A stretch of 64,000 bases of DNA from DATEDA01 sp963789885 (lineage in GTDB: Bacteria; Pseudomonadota; Gammaproteobacteria; Burkholderiales; SG8-39), in assembly GCA_963789885.1 (NCBI GenBank), contig CAWBNB010000010.1:186001-250000 (forward strand). The letters run 5' to 3'. The notes under the pieces are model-generated. The model made no database searches. It was not told the DNA's origin and saw only the letters and a list, made by a program, of their open reading frames with translations. A program made the translations under genes and the position numbers. How positions within the stretch are numbered: the stretch's first letter is position 1; each line of letters opens with the position of its first letter. Of the stretch, positions 44,785 through 52,553 are shown piece after piece.

Positions 44785-45021
44785 TCAGGGCAGCGTCGTC
44801 TTCGCCTTGCAGTCGAGCGGATCGGCCGCACCGCGGCCGGTCCGGCACACGTGCACGGTCCGGTCGGCGGGATCGTAGAACCACGCGAACCCGACGCCGT
44901 CGGACGACGAGTTCCCCATCGGTACGACGCCCTGGCGGAAGTCGGGTCGCGGTTGCGCGAGAGCGTGCAGGGCGTAGCCGACGCAGAGGGCGAAGAGCAC
45001 TGCGATTGCGGTCTTGAGCAT
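44785..45021 (-). CDS. Small exported hypothetical protein
   Basis: A 78-residue protein with a signal anchor (LKTAIAVLFALCVGYALHAL), then VVPMGNSSSDGVGFAWFYDP and a two-cysteine tail (HVCRTGRGAADPLDCKAKTTL). The cysteines could form a periplasmic disulphide. GGAGG precedes the ATG at good spacing. It is convergent with, and directly abuts, the small membrane-protein gene. Confidence 0.7.
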   Translation of the reverse strand: MLKTAIAVLFALCVGYALHALAQPRPDFRQGVVPMGNSSSDGVGFAWFYDPADRTVHVCRTGRGAADPLDCKAKTTLP

Positions 45022-45080
45022 GGTGTCCTCCTGAAGGGAAGTGCCGCAGGGTGAATGGAATGCCGTGGCGACGCCGCTTC

Positions 45081-45542
45081 GGCCGCCGCGGGGAAAAAAT
45101 GGAAGCAAGCGAATGTTGCTGGTCGACGCCGGTGGCGTCCCGCTGTCGATCATCGTGACCGCGGCTAATCGCCATGACATCAGCCAATTGGTGCCCACTC
45201 TCGACGCGCTCGTCCTGCCACGGCCGGCCGTTGCCCCCGCGCGCCCGGCAACACCTGTGCGCCGACGCCGGCTTCGTCGGCGCAGTCGCCAAGCAGAGCA
45301 TGGTCGACCGCAACTACACGCCGCATGTCCGTCCGCGCGGCGAAGAGCGGACCCAACGCGCCCAAGGCAAGCGCCCGCGGCGCTGGGTGGTCGAAGTGGC
45401 GCACTCGTGGTTCACGCGCTTCCGCAAACTGCTCGTTCGCTATGAGAAGATGCATCGCTCTTACCTGGCGTTGACCATGCTCGCCGCTGCCATCATCAGC
45501 TTCCGGCGTGTGCCCGCGAAAGTAAACATTATTCACGGATAA
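45081..45542 (+). pseudogene. IS5-family transposase remnant
   Basis: The frame GKNGSKRMLLVDAGGVPLSI, then TAANRHDISQLVPTLDALV belongs to the catalytic region of IS5-type DDE transposases. After one extra base near 45.23 kb the second frame gives LCADAGFVGAVAKQ, RWVVEVAHSWFTRFRKLLVR and LALTMLAAAIISFRRV. The N-terminal half and the terminal inverted repeats are not seen. It is a dead fragment between a small gene and the Fe-S operon. Confidence 0.85.
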
Positions 45543-45545
45543 GTT

Positions 45546-46550
45546 CTAAGTCTTGCGCTGCGGGTCGTTCAGCGCGCCGATCCATCGCTGCTGCGACGCG
45601 TAGCCCTCGCCGGCCTCGCCGCGCGCTTCCGCCTGCGCCATCCCGGCGAGCCGCGCGCCCTTCGCCGGCGTGTCCTCGGGAATCGCGTCGAGCGCATCCG
45701 CGAGCATCGCCGAGTAGTCGGCGCCGACCGGGCAGACGTCGGCGCAGCGCCGGCAGCCGGTGATCACGCCCGACCCGCGCAGGATGCTCTGCCAGAGGTT
45801 GAACGTCGCCTCCGAGCGCAGCAGCTCCTTCCGCGCCTGCGCATCGTCCGCCTGCACGATTTTCTCGATCTGCCCGGTGAGCTTCGCGAAGCCGTAGGGC
45901 GAGCGGTACTCGTCGCAGGTCTCCCAGTCGCGGCCCCAGTGGCGGACGGTATCCCCGGGACAGGCCTTGAGGCAGCGCCCGCACGAGGGGCCGAGGCACA
46001 GCGCTTGCGACATCGGCCGGTCGCATTCGACGTTGACCGAGCAGAGGACGGCGGTGAGCAGCACGCGCGGCCCGTACTCGGGCGTGAGGAGCTGGAGGTT
46101 GAGGCCGAGCGTGCCGAGGCCGGCCTCCACCGCCGCGTGCGGCAGCGAGAGCAGCGTCGTCTGGTGCTCGCGCGGGTCGCCTTCGTAGCGCCACGGGTCG
46201 ACGTGCGTCGGCGGCACGATGATCGCCGGGTAGCCGCAATCCTCGAGCCAGTACACCAGCTCGAGCGAGCTCTCCTCGAGCGCGGTGAGCGCGAGCTCGT
46301 CGTTGTAGTACTTGTGCCGGTCGCCCCACGCGGCGATGCGCGCGACGCCGCTCGAGAGCTTCTTCGCCAGCACGATCACGCGGCCACCGTCGTGATCGGT
46401 GATGTCCGAGGGCCGCCGCGGATCCTCCGGATCCGGCGGATTCGCTTCGAGCGCGGCGCCGTCGGCGATGCCGACGAGATCGGCGCCGAGCGCCTTCGCC
46501 TTCGCCTTGATCTCGTCGGCCGTCAACGGCTGCTTGAATACGCCGACCAC
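45546..46550 (-). CDS. RdhA/QueG-like cobamide Fe-S protein B
   Basis: A 334-residue soluble protein with the reductive-dehalogenase/epoxyqueuosine-reductase layout: GADLVGIADGAAL near the N-terminus, VEAGLGTLGLNLQLLTPEYG (the corrinoid-binding core region), and two ferredoxin-like clusters. Cluster 1 is C185-x4-C190-x2-C193-x3-C197; cluster 2 includes C266-x2-C269-x3-C273. There is no Tat leader, so it is cytoplasmic. It is the last gene of the five-gene operon and a diverged duplicate of its upstream neighbour, whose stop codon lies 6 bases upstream of its GTG start. The reaction is unknown; dehalogenation, demethylation and electron transfer to a corrinoid are all possible. Confidence 0.8.
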   Translation of the reverse strand: MVGVFKQPLTADEIKAKAKALGADLVGIADGAALEANPPDPEDPRRPSDITDHDGGRVIVLAKKLSSGVARIAAWGDRHKYYNDELALTALEESSLELVYWLEDCGYPAIIVPPTHVDPWRYEGDPREHQTTLLSLPHAAVEAGLGTLGLNLQLLTPEYGPRVLLTAVLCSVNVECDRPMSQALCLGPSCGRCLKACPGDTVRHWGRDWETCDEYRSPYGFAKLTGQIEKIVQADDAQARKELLRSEATFNLWQSILRGSGVITGCRRCADVCPVGADYSAMLADALDAIPEDTPAKGARLAGMAQAEARGEAGEGYASQQRWIGALNDPQRKT

Positions 46551-46555
46551 GCGCT

Positions 46556-47623
46556 CTAGTCCTCGTCCGCCGCTTCCGCGGCCCGCTCGCGCTGCAATTG
46601 CCTGAACGCCTGCAACTGCTTCGCGACGATGCCCTTGTAGCCTTCGGGCCCCACCCAGCGCGCATTCCATTCCGACAGGCCGGGGAGTTGCTCGCCGCCG
46701 CGCTCGTGCGCCGCGCGCGCCTCTTTGTACTGCTTCGCGAGCGCCACCTTCTCGGGCGTTTTCTCGGGGATCGCCTTCTGCACGTCGGCGAGATGCGCGT
46801 GATAGTCGTTCCCGACCGGGCACACCGCGAGGCAGCGCGGGCAGTCGCCGAACGAGCCGACCACCCGCAGCAGGCCCTGCCAGAAGCCGAAGAAATCGCG
46901 CGACCGGAACGTCGCCATCTTGTCCTCGTCCGGCCGCTCGATCATGCGGTCGAAGAACTTCAGGATCTGCGCGAACCCGAACTCCTGCGCTTCGGTCGCG
47001 CACTCGCGCTTGGCGATCCCCCAGTGCAGCACCGCGTCCGCCGGGCACGAGTGCAGGCAGCGGCTGCACGACTCGCCGATGCACACCTGCTCGGTCATGC
47101 GCGGATCCGGCTCGAGCTCGAGCTCGGTGAGGATGCCGGTGAGGTAGAGCCGCGGCCCGAACTCGGGCGTGAGGATGTTGACCTCGAGCCCGAGCGTGCC
47201 GAGCCCCGCCTCGACGCCGAGGTGCCGCGTCGAGAGCCGGCCGTAGCTCGCGCGCTTAAGCGTCCACTCGGTTTCCTGCGCCGCGGTCACGAACGTCGGA
47301 TGGCCGTCGCGCTCGAGCTCCTCCGCGAGCCGGTACGCGAGCCGGTCCATCTTCCGCAGCACCAGCATGTCGAGGTACTGCACCGGCACGTTCGACTTGC
47401 AGCGGAAGGCGCCGACCGGGATGCGGCTCACGACGACGATCACGCTCTTGCAATACGGCGAGATGCGGTCCGGCGTCTGCGGCCAGCGCGGATCGGGCGG
47501 AAAAGCATTGAGCGTCTCGGCGGACGCGATGCCGACGAGATCGGCGCCGAGCGCCCTGGCACGGCGTTTCACGCGCGCGGCGTCCCAGGGGGCGCCGTGC
47601 TCGGGGTCGGCCGGCGGTCTCAT
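46556..47623 (-). CDS. RdhA/QueG-like cobamide Fe-S protein A
   Basis: A 355-residue paralogue of the next gene with the same order of motifs: GADLVGIASAETL, SVIVVVSRIPVGAF, GVEAGLGTLGLEVNILTPEF, cluster 1 C181-x4-C186-x2-C189-x3-C193, and cluster 2 in DCPRCLAVCPVG. The cluster 1 spacing (x4 rather than the usual x2 for the first gap) is shared by both copies. It has no export signal. It lies 4 bases after the MetE-like gene. Possible heterodimer formation with protein B is inferred from the tandem arrangement. Confidence 0.8.
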   Translation of the reverse strand: MRPPADPEHGAPWDAARVKRRARALGADLVGIASAETLNAFPPDPRWPQTPDRISPYCKSVIVVVSRIPVGAFRCKSNVPVQYLDMLVLRKMDRLAYRLAEELERDGHPTFVTAAQETEWTLKRASYGRLSTRHLGVEAGLGTLGLEVNILTPEFGPRLYLTGILTELELEPDPRMTEQVCIGESCSRCLHSCPADAVLHWGIAKRECATEAQEFGFAQILKFFDRMIERPDEDKMATFRSRDFFGFWQGLLRVVGSFGDCPRCLAVCPVGNDYHAHLADVQKAIPEKTPEKVALAKQYKEARAAHERGGEQLPGLSEWNARWVGPEGYKGIVAKQLQAFRQLQRERAAEAADED

Positions 47624-47627
47624 CGTG

Positions 47628-48728
47628 CTAGTTCCACACCGTACGCGCCACCGACCCGACCAGCGCGAGCTTGCGGCGCTCGTCGTCTTCGGTCATCGGC
47701 GCCCCGCCGACGGTGGTGCCGAATCCGCACTGCGGGCTGAGCGCGAGCCGCTCGAGCGGCACGAATGCCGTCGCCTCGTCGATGCGCCGGCGCAGCGCCG
47801 CCGGGTCCTCGAGCACCGCGGTCTTGCTGCTGACCAGTCCGAGCACCACGTGCTTCTCCGCGGGCACGAACCGCAACGGGCGGAAGTCGCCGGCGCGCTC
47901 GCTGTCGTACTCGAGCAGGAACACGTCGACGCCACGCTGGTCGAAGAGCTTCTCGGCGACCGGCTCGTAGCCGCCGGCGCCGATCCAGTGCCCGCGGTAG
48001 TTGCCGCGGCAGAGATGCATCCCGATCGTCATGCCGGCGGGGCGGTCGCGCAGCACCTCCGCGTTCGCCCACAAGTACTTGTCGAGGAGCTGCCGCCAGT
48101 CCCAGTGCCACTCCGCGATCAGCGCCTGGATCCGCGGATCGCAGAGGAGCGCGATCGGCACCTCGTCGAGCTGGAGATAGGCGCAGCCGAGGCGCGCGAG
48201 CTCGGCGATCTCCGCGCGGTACACCGCGATCAGATCGCGCCACCACGCCTCCTCGTCGGGATAGACGGCGCGATCGATCGCCTCCGGGCCGCGATGGAAG
48301 TGGATGACCGACGGCGCGGGCAGCGTGATCTTCACCGGCCGGCGCGCCACCGACCGCGCGAACGCGAGCTCGTGCGTGGCGATCCCGCGCGTGCGGCGGA
48401 CGAGCCCGGCGGTGTGCGGCACCGGCACCGAGAGCTGGGCCTCGCCTCCCGCCATGAACCTGAACTCGGTGTCGCGGTGCTCGAGCCCGTCGACCGCGTC
48501 GACGAAGCCGGCGAACCACGACCGCCGCCGGAACTCGCCGTCGGTGACCGCGTCGAGGCCCGCCTCCTCCTGCATGCGGATCACCGCGCGGATCGAGTCG
48601 TCGAGGACGCCGTCGAACTCCGCCGCGGGCATCCGCCCCGCGGCCGCCGCCTTGTAGGCGTCGCGGAGCGGCTTCGGCCGCAGCAGGCTGCCGATGTGGT
48701 CGGCGCGGCAGGGCGGGCCGGCCCGCAT
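47628..48728 (-). CDS. Core-MetE-like zinc methyltransferase
   Basis: A 366-residue protein containing only the catalytic barrel of cobalamin-independent methionine synthase. The N-terminal folate-binding half is absent, as in folate-independent core-MetE proteins. The zinc ligands appear intact: H238 and C240 in GMHLCRGN, E273 in LLEYDSE, and C334 in SPQCGFG. GRM-type substrate residues such as LQLDEVPIAL are also present. Core-MetE enzymes take methyl groups from methylcorrinoids or other donors. Position three in the operon, directly before two corrinoid-type Fe-S proteins, suggests methyl transfer from a substrate methyl group. A GGAAGGG site precedes the ATG. Confidence 0.83.
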   Translation of the reverse strand: MRAGPPCRADHIGSLLRPKPLRDAYKAAAAGRMPAAEFDGVLDDSIRAVIRMQEEAGLDAVTDGEFRRRSWFAGFVDAVDGLEHRDTEFRFMAGGEAQLSVPVPHTAGLVRRTRGIATHELAFARSVARRPVKITLPAPSVIHFHRGPEAIDRAVYPDEEAWWRDLIAVYRAEIAELARLGCAYLQLDEVPIALLCDPRIQALIAEWHWDWRQLLDKYLWANAEVLRDRPAGMTIGMHLCRGNYRGHWIGAGGYEPVAEKLFDQRGVDVFLLEYDSERAGDFRPLRFVPAEKHVVLGLVSSKTAVLEDPAALRRRIDEATAFVPLERLALSPQCGFGTTVGGAPMTEDDERRKLALVGSVARTVWN

Positions 48729-48737
48729 CGTCCCTTC

Positions 48738-50066
48738 CTAGTTCCGCCGATCGACGAAGCGCGGCACCTTCACCGCCTTCTCGAAGTCGCGCGCGAGCGT
48801 GCCCATCTCGAGCACCTCGACCTCCGGGGTCAGGCCGAAGGTGAGCTTGATCCGCTCGGCGAGCCCGCCGCGCACCCCGGCCGGGTCGGCGCCGCGGCGC
48901 ACCTCGATCTGCAGCCGCAGCGCGTCGAGCCCGCCGTCGTTCAGCGCCTCGGCGCGGAAGTCGGTGACCGCGCTCTCGGCGAACATGAAGTCCTCCAGGT
49001 CGCCGTGGTTGACGTTGACGCCGCGGATCTTGAAGAAGCCCTCGGTACGGAGCTCGTGGTGCAGCACCGGGAACACCGAGAACGGATCGTCGGTGCGCTG
49101 CTGCGGCGCGAGCCGCACGACGTCGCCGGTGAGCCAGCGGAGGAACGGCGTGATCGTGTTCGACCAGAGGGGCGTCATCACCAGCAACCCCTGCTCGCCC
49201 GGCGCGACCGGCTTGCCGCTCGACGAATCGACGACCTCGAGATAGAAGAGATCGCTCCAGGCCACCATGCCGTCGACGCCGTCGCGCTCGACCGTCGTCA
49301 TCGACGCCTCGGTCATGCCGAAGCTGTTGTAGACCTTCGCGCCCCACGCGCGCTCGAGCTTGCTGCGTTTGGCCGCGGTCAGCGGCTCCGCGCTGACGAG
49401 GAGCTTCCGGACCGAACCCGCCGCAAGGTCGATCCCTTGAGCCTCGGCCACGTTCGCGAGGTGCAGCGCGTAGCTCGGCATCGCCGCGAGGATCGTCGGC
49501 TTCAGCTCCCGGATGAGCTCGAGCTGGACCGGCGTCGGCGTGGTCGTGCCCGCGCCGGCCCAGGTGGTGGCGAGGCCCTCCATCTGCGCCGAACGCGGCG
49601 TGAGCTGTCCGACCGGGTGGATGCCGAGCGGAAAGGAGGCGTGCACGATGTCGCCGGGTGCCGCGCCGATGCACGGCCAGATGCGGCGGAAGGCGACGCC
49701 GAGGTTGTAGTCGAGATCCTCGGCCGAGCGCGGATAGAAGAGCGGTTTCCCGGTCGCGCCGCCCGAGCGCCACAGCTCGCGCGAGGCGCTGATCGGCGCG
49801 ATGCAGAAATCGGCGTAGAACTCGCCGGTGGAAAGCTTGCGCAGCTCGTCCTTGGTGAGGACGGGGATCTTCGCCCACTCCTCGGGATCGTCGAGCCGGT
49901 CGAGGCGGATGCCGTCGACGCGCGGCGCGAGCAGCTTCGACCGCCGCGCGCGCTCGACGGCAAGGCGCTTCCGCGTGCGGTGGATCGCGTCGATCTCGGC
50001 CTGATCGCGCGGGAGCCCGAGCGTCCAGGGCGAAAGCCCGGCGCCGGGCTGCGCAGGTCCGGCCAT
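48738..50066 (-). CDS. PaaK-like adenylate-forming CoA ligase
   Basis: A 442-residue ligase of the phenylacetate-CoA ligase type. Visible are LWRSGGATGKPLFYP (phosphate-binding loop), PTILAAMPSYALHLANVA, KVYNSFGMTEASM (adenylate motif), WLTGDVVRLAP and FFKIRGVNVNHGDLE. The C-terminal lid domain carries late lysines. It activates an aryl or acyl acid with ATP and CoA. It follows the Rieske gene by one base, implying coupled translation, and probably acts on the same substrate or its product. Confidence 0.88.
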   Translation of the reverse strand: MAGPAQPGAGLSPWTLGLPRDQAEIDAIHRTRKRLAVERARRSKLLAPRVDGIRLDRLDDPEEWAKIPVLTKDELRKLSTGEFYADFCIAPISASRELWRSGGATGKPLFYPRSAEDLDYNLGVAFRRIWPCIGAAPGDIVHASFPLGIHPVGQLTPRSAQMEGLATTWAGAGTTTPTPVQLELIRELKPTILAAMPSYALHLANVAEAQGIDLAAGSVRKLLVSAEPLTAAKRSKLERAWGAKVYNSFGMTEASMTTVERDGVDGMVAWSDLFYLEVVDSSSGKPVAPGEQGLLVMTPLWSNTITPFLRWLTGDVVRLAPQQRTDDPFSVFPVLHHELRTEGFFKIRGVNVNHGDLEDFMFAESAVTDFRAEALNDGGLDALRLQIEVRRGADPAGVRGGLAERIKLTFGLTPEVEVLEMGTLARDFEKAVKVPRFVDRRN

Positions 50067-50067
50067 C

Positions 50068-51138
50068 TCAGGCAGCGCGGCGCGCTGCGGCCTCGCGCTC
50101 CTCGGCGATCCGGCGGCGGAGGAGGCGGATCGCCTGGATCTGCCCGGTGTCGCCGTTCACGTCGATGCGCGGCGCCGACGGGTCGCGGTCGATGTTGATC
50201 TGCTGCGCCTCGATCGCTTCCACGTCCTGGAGGAACGCGGTTTTCACCTGTTCGAAGAGCAGATCGGTGACCTTCGGATCATCGATCATGAAGTTGTGCG
50301 CCTGCGCCCAGAAATAGTGCGTGGTGCGCCCGGTCTCGGGCGTGATCGCGTTCAGGTTACGCATCTCGATCCCGCCGGGCATCTTGCCCTCGGCGACGAA
50401 TGCGCCGGTCTTCAGGCCGCGCGCGCCCGCCCCGGTCGCACAGCCGCCGACGTCGAGCCGCACGAACGCCGGCGGCACGAAGTTGATGAACTGCCAGCGA
50501 TCGATGTTGCCGGTGAAGCCGCCGGCCTTGACGTAGGTCGGCGGGGGCGGCGTGTCGACCATCCAGCGGGCGACGGTCACCTCGTCGTCGCTGCGCTGGG
50601 CCCGCACCTCCGCCTGCTCTGCCGTGGCCATGTTGCCGATCGTCGAGCGATGCAGGAACGCGAGGTGGCTGAGATCGAGCAGGTTCTCGATGATCAGCTC
50701 GTAGTCCGCCTTGACGTGGAGGAGATCGCCCTTGGCGCGCCACGCCGGGTGCTCGAGCCAGTGGAAGTCGCACACCTGCGCCGGATCGGCCGCGGCGGGA
50801 TCGCCCATCCAGATCCAGATCCAGTGGTTGCGCTCCACGACCGGGTAGCTCCGCACCCGGGCCGCGGCGGGAACGACGTCCTGTCCCGGGACGCGCACGC
50901 ACTTGCCGGTGGCGTCGTAGGTGAAGCCGTGGTAGCCGCACTCGAGGAAGTCGCCCGTGACCGCGCCCTTGTGCAGCGGAAAGTGACGGTGGCAGCAGCG
51001 GTCCTCGAGCGCGACCACGTTTCCGGAGCGGGTGCGGTACAGCACCACCGGCTCGTTCAGCAGGACGCGGCCGAACGGCCGCTCCGCGGTCACCTCGTGG
51101 TCCCAGGCCGCGACGTACCAGGCGTTTCGCAGGAACAT
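50068..51138 (-). CDS. Rieske non-haem iron oxygenase, VanA-like
   Basis: A 356-residue oxygenase alpha subunit. The Rieske centre is in ALEDRCCHRHFPLHKGAV (C-x-H) and ECGYHGFTYDATG (C-x2-H); the mononuclear iron ligands are in IIENLLDLSHLAFLH. The start FLRNAWYVAAWDHEV is typical of the vanillate O-demethylase group, which removes methyl groups from aromatic methoxy acids as formaldehyde. No reductase gene is adjacent. It is the first gene of the operon, with the promoter region shared with the divergent ABC transporter and containing repeat copy A. Confidence 0.88.
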   Translation of the reverse strand: MFLRNAWYVAAWDHEVTAERPFGRVLLNEPVVLYRTRSGNVVALEDRCCHRHFPLHKGAVTGDFLECGYHGFTYDATGKCVRVPGQDVVPAAARVRSYPVVERNHWIWIWMGDPAAADPAQVCDFHWLEHPAWRAKGDLLHVKADYELIIENLLDLSHLAFLHRSTIGNMATAEQAEVRAQRSDDEVTVARWMVDTPPPPTYVKAGGFTGNIDRWQFINFVPPAFVRLDVGGCATGAGARGLKTGAFVAEGKMPGGIEMRNLNAITPETGRTTHYFWAQAHNFMIDDPKVTDLLFEQVKTAFLQDVEAIEAQQINIDRDPSAPRIDVNGDTGQIQAIRLLRRRIAEEREAAARRAA

Positions 51139-51204
51139 CCCCGCTCTCCCTCGGGCGCTTGCGCGCCCGGACGCGATCGGATTAAATGCCTCGTGCTCAC
51201 GATG

Positions 51205-51280
51205 AAACCCGCCGGCGAAGACGGCGGCTTTCCCGACATTGGGGACACGAGGGGCTGTGGCCCCTCGTATCGTTGAGACT
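51205..51280 (+). repeat. Two-hairpin dispersed element, copy A
   Basis: Hairpin 1 spans 51205-51231: AAAC-CCGCCG, loop GCGAAGA, CGGCGG-CTTT, with the same C-C mismatch and nearly the same loop as copy D but a different stem. The spacer contains CATTGGGGAC. Hairpin 2 spans 51247-51268: ACGAGGGG, loop CTGTGG, CCCCTCGT. The trailing TCGTTGA matches the other copies. It lies in the divergent promoter region between the Rieske operon and the liv-type operon. Confidence 0.8.
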
Positions 51281-51361
51281 AATGTAAGTCGCGCCCGAAG
51301 CGAGCGTCAAGGCGCGGGCCGCGCCCCGGGGGATCTCGTTCTCAGACCAGGAGTTCCGGCA

Positions 51362-52528
51362 ATGCGGAAAAACATGATCGCGCTCGTCGTCCTCGCCCTC
51401 GTCGCGGCCGGCGCCCAGGCTGCCGACCACGTCAAGGTCGGCTTCGTTTCCACGCTTTCCGGCCCGCAGGGCGCGCCGGGGATCGACTCGCGCGACGGCT
51501 TCCAGCTCGCGGTAAAGATGCTCGGCGGCAAGCTCGGCGACCTGCCGGTCGAGGTGCTCGTCGCGGACGATCAGTTCAACCCCGAAACGGGCAAGCAGGT
51601 GGTGGAGCGCTTCGTGAAGCGCGACCGGGTCGACTTCGTCACCGGCATCATCTACTCGAACGTGCTGCTCGCCGCCGGGCCGAGCGCGTTCGAGGCGAAG
51701 GTGCCGTACGTGAGCTCGAACGCCGGCCCGTCGCAACTCGCCGGCAGCGGCTGCAATCCGTATTTCGTGAGCGCGGCGTGGCAGAACGACGGCTCCCACG
51801 AGGCGTCGGGGCAGTACGCCACGAACAAGGGCTTCAAGACGGTCTACCTGCTCGCGCCGAACTACCCGGCCGGCAAGGACGCGCTTACCGGGTTCAAGCG
51901 CTTCTACAAGGGCAAAGTCGTGGACGAGGTCTACCCGAAGCTCGGCCAGCTCGACTTCGCCGCCGAGCTCGCGCAGGTCCGCGCCGCAAAGCCCGACGCG
52001 GTCTACGCGTTCATGCCCGGCGGGATGGGGATCAACTTCATCAAGCAGTACGTGGCCGCGGGCCTGTCGAAGGACATCCAGCTCGTCCTGCCGGGCTTCA
52101 GCGCCGACGAGGACACGATCAAGGCGGTCGGCGAGCCGATGCTCGGCCTCTTCAACCCGGCGCACTGGTCGCCCGACCTCGACAACGCGGAGAGCAAGCG
52201 GTTCGTGGCCGCGTTCGAGAAGGAGTACGGCCGCATCCCGAGCGCGTACGCGGCGCAGGGGTTCGACGCGGCGCTCATGATCGACGGCGCGATCCGCGCG
52301 ATGAAGGGCAAGGTCGAGGACCGCGACACGCTGATGCGCGCGCTCAAGACCGGCAAGTACCGCTCGGTGCGCGGCGATTACAAGATGAACAACAACGGGT
52401 TCCCGATCCAGACCTATTACCTTCGCGTCGTAGGCAAGGACGCCCAGGGCCGCATCATCAACAAGACGGTCGGTACGGTGTTCACCAACCACGGCGACGC
52501 GTACGCCAAGGACTGCAAGCTGAAATAG
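51362..52528 (+). CDS. Branched-chain-type ABC substrate-binding protein
   Basis: A 388-residue periplasmic binding protein with a leader ending near GAQAAD. KVGFVSTLSGPQGAPGIDSR, FVTGIIYSNVLLAA, NAGPSQLAGSGCNPYF, and PGGMGINFIKQYVAAGLSKD place it in Peripla_BP_6 and close to the orphan protein at 41675. AGGAG precedes the ATG. It heads a complete liv-type transporter operon, divergent from an aromatic-type oxygenase/ligase operon, so an aromatic acid is the more likely ligand than leucine. Confidence 0.92.
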   Translation: MRKNMIALVVLALVAAGAQAADHVKVGFVSTLSGPQGAPGIDSRDGFQLAVKMLGGKLGDLPVEVLVADDQFNPETGKQVVERFVKRDRVDFVTGIIYSNVLLAAGPSAFEAKVPYVSSNAGPSQLAGSGCNPYFVSAAWQNDGSHEASGQYATNKGFKTVYLLAPNYPAGKDALTGFKRFYKGKVVDEVYPKLGQLDFAAELAQVRAAKPDAVYAFMPGGMGINFIKQYVAAGLSKDIQLVLPGFSADEDTIKAVGEPMLGLFNPAHWSPDLDNAESKRFVAAFEKEYGRIPSAYAAQGFDAALMIDGAIRAMKGKVEDRDTLMRALKTGKYRSVRGDYKMNNNGFPIQTYYLRVVGKDAQGRIINKTVGTVFTNHGDAYAKDCKLK

Positions 52529-52553
52529 GCCGCGGCGGCGCCGCCGCGCCTTC

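Noticed and set aside
45081..45542. An intact IS5 element
   Set aside because: The N-terminal half and terminal inverted repeats are missing and the frame is shifted, so it is only a remnant.
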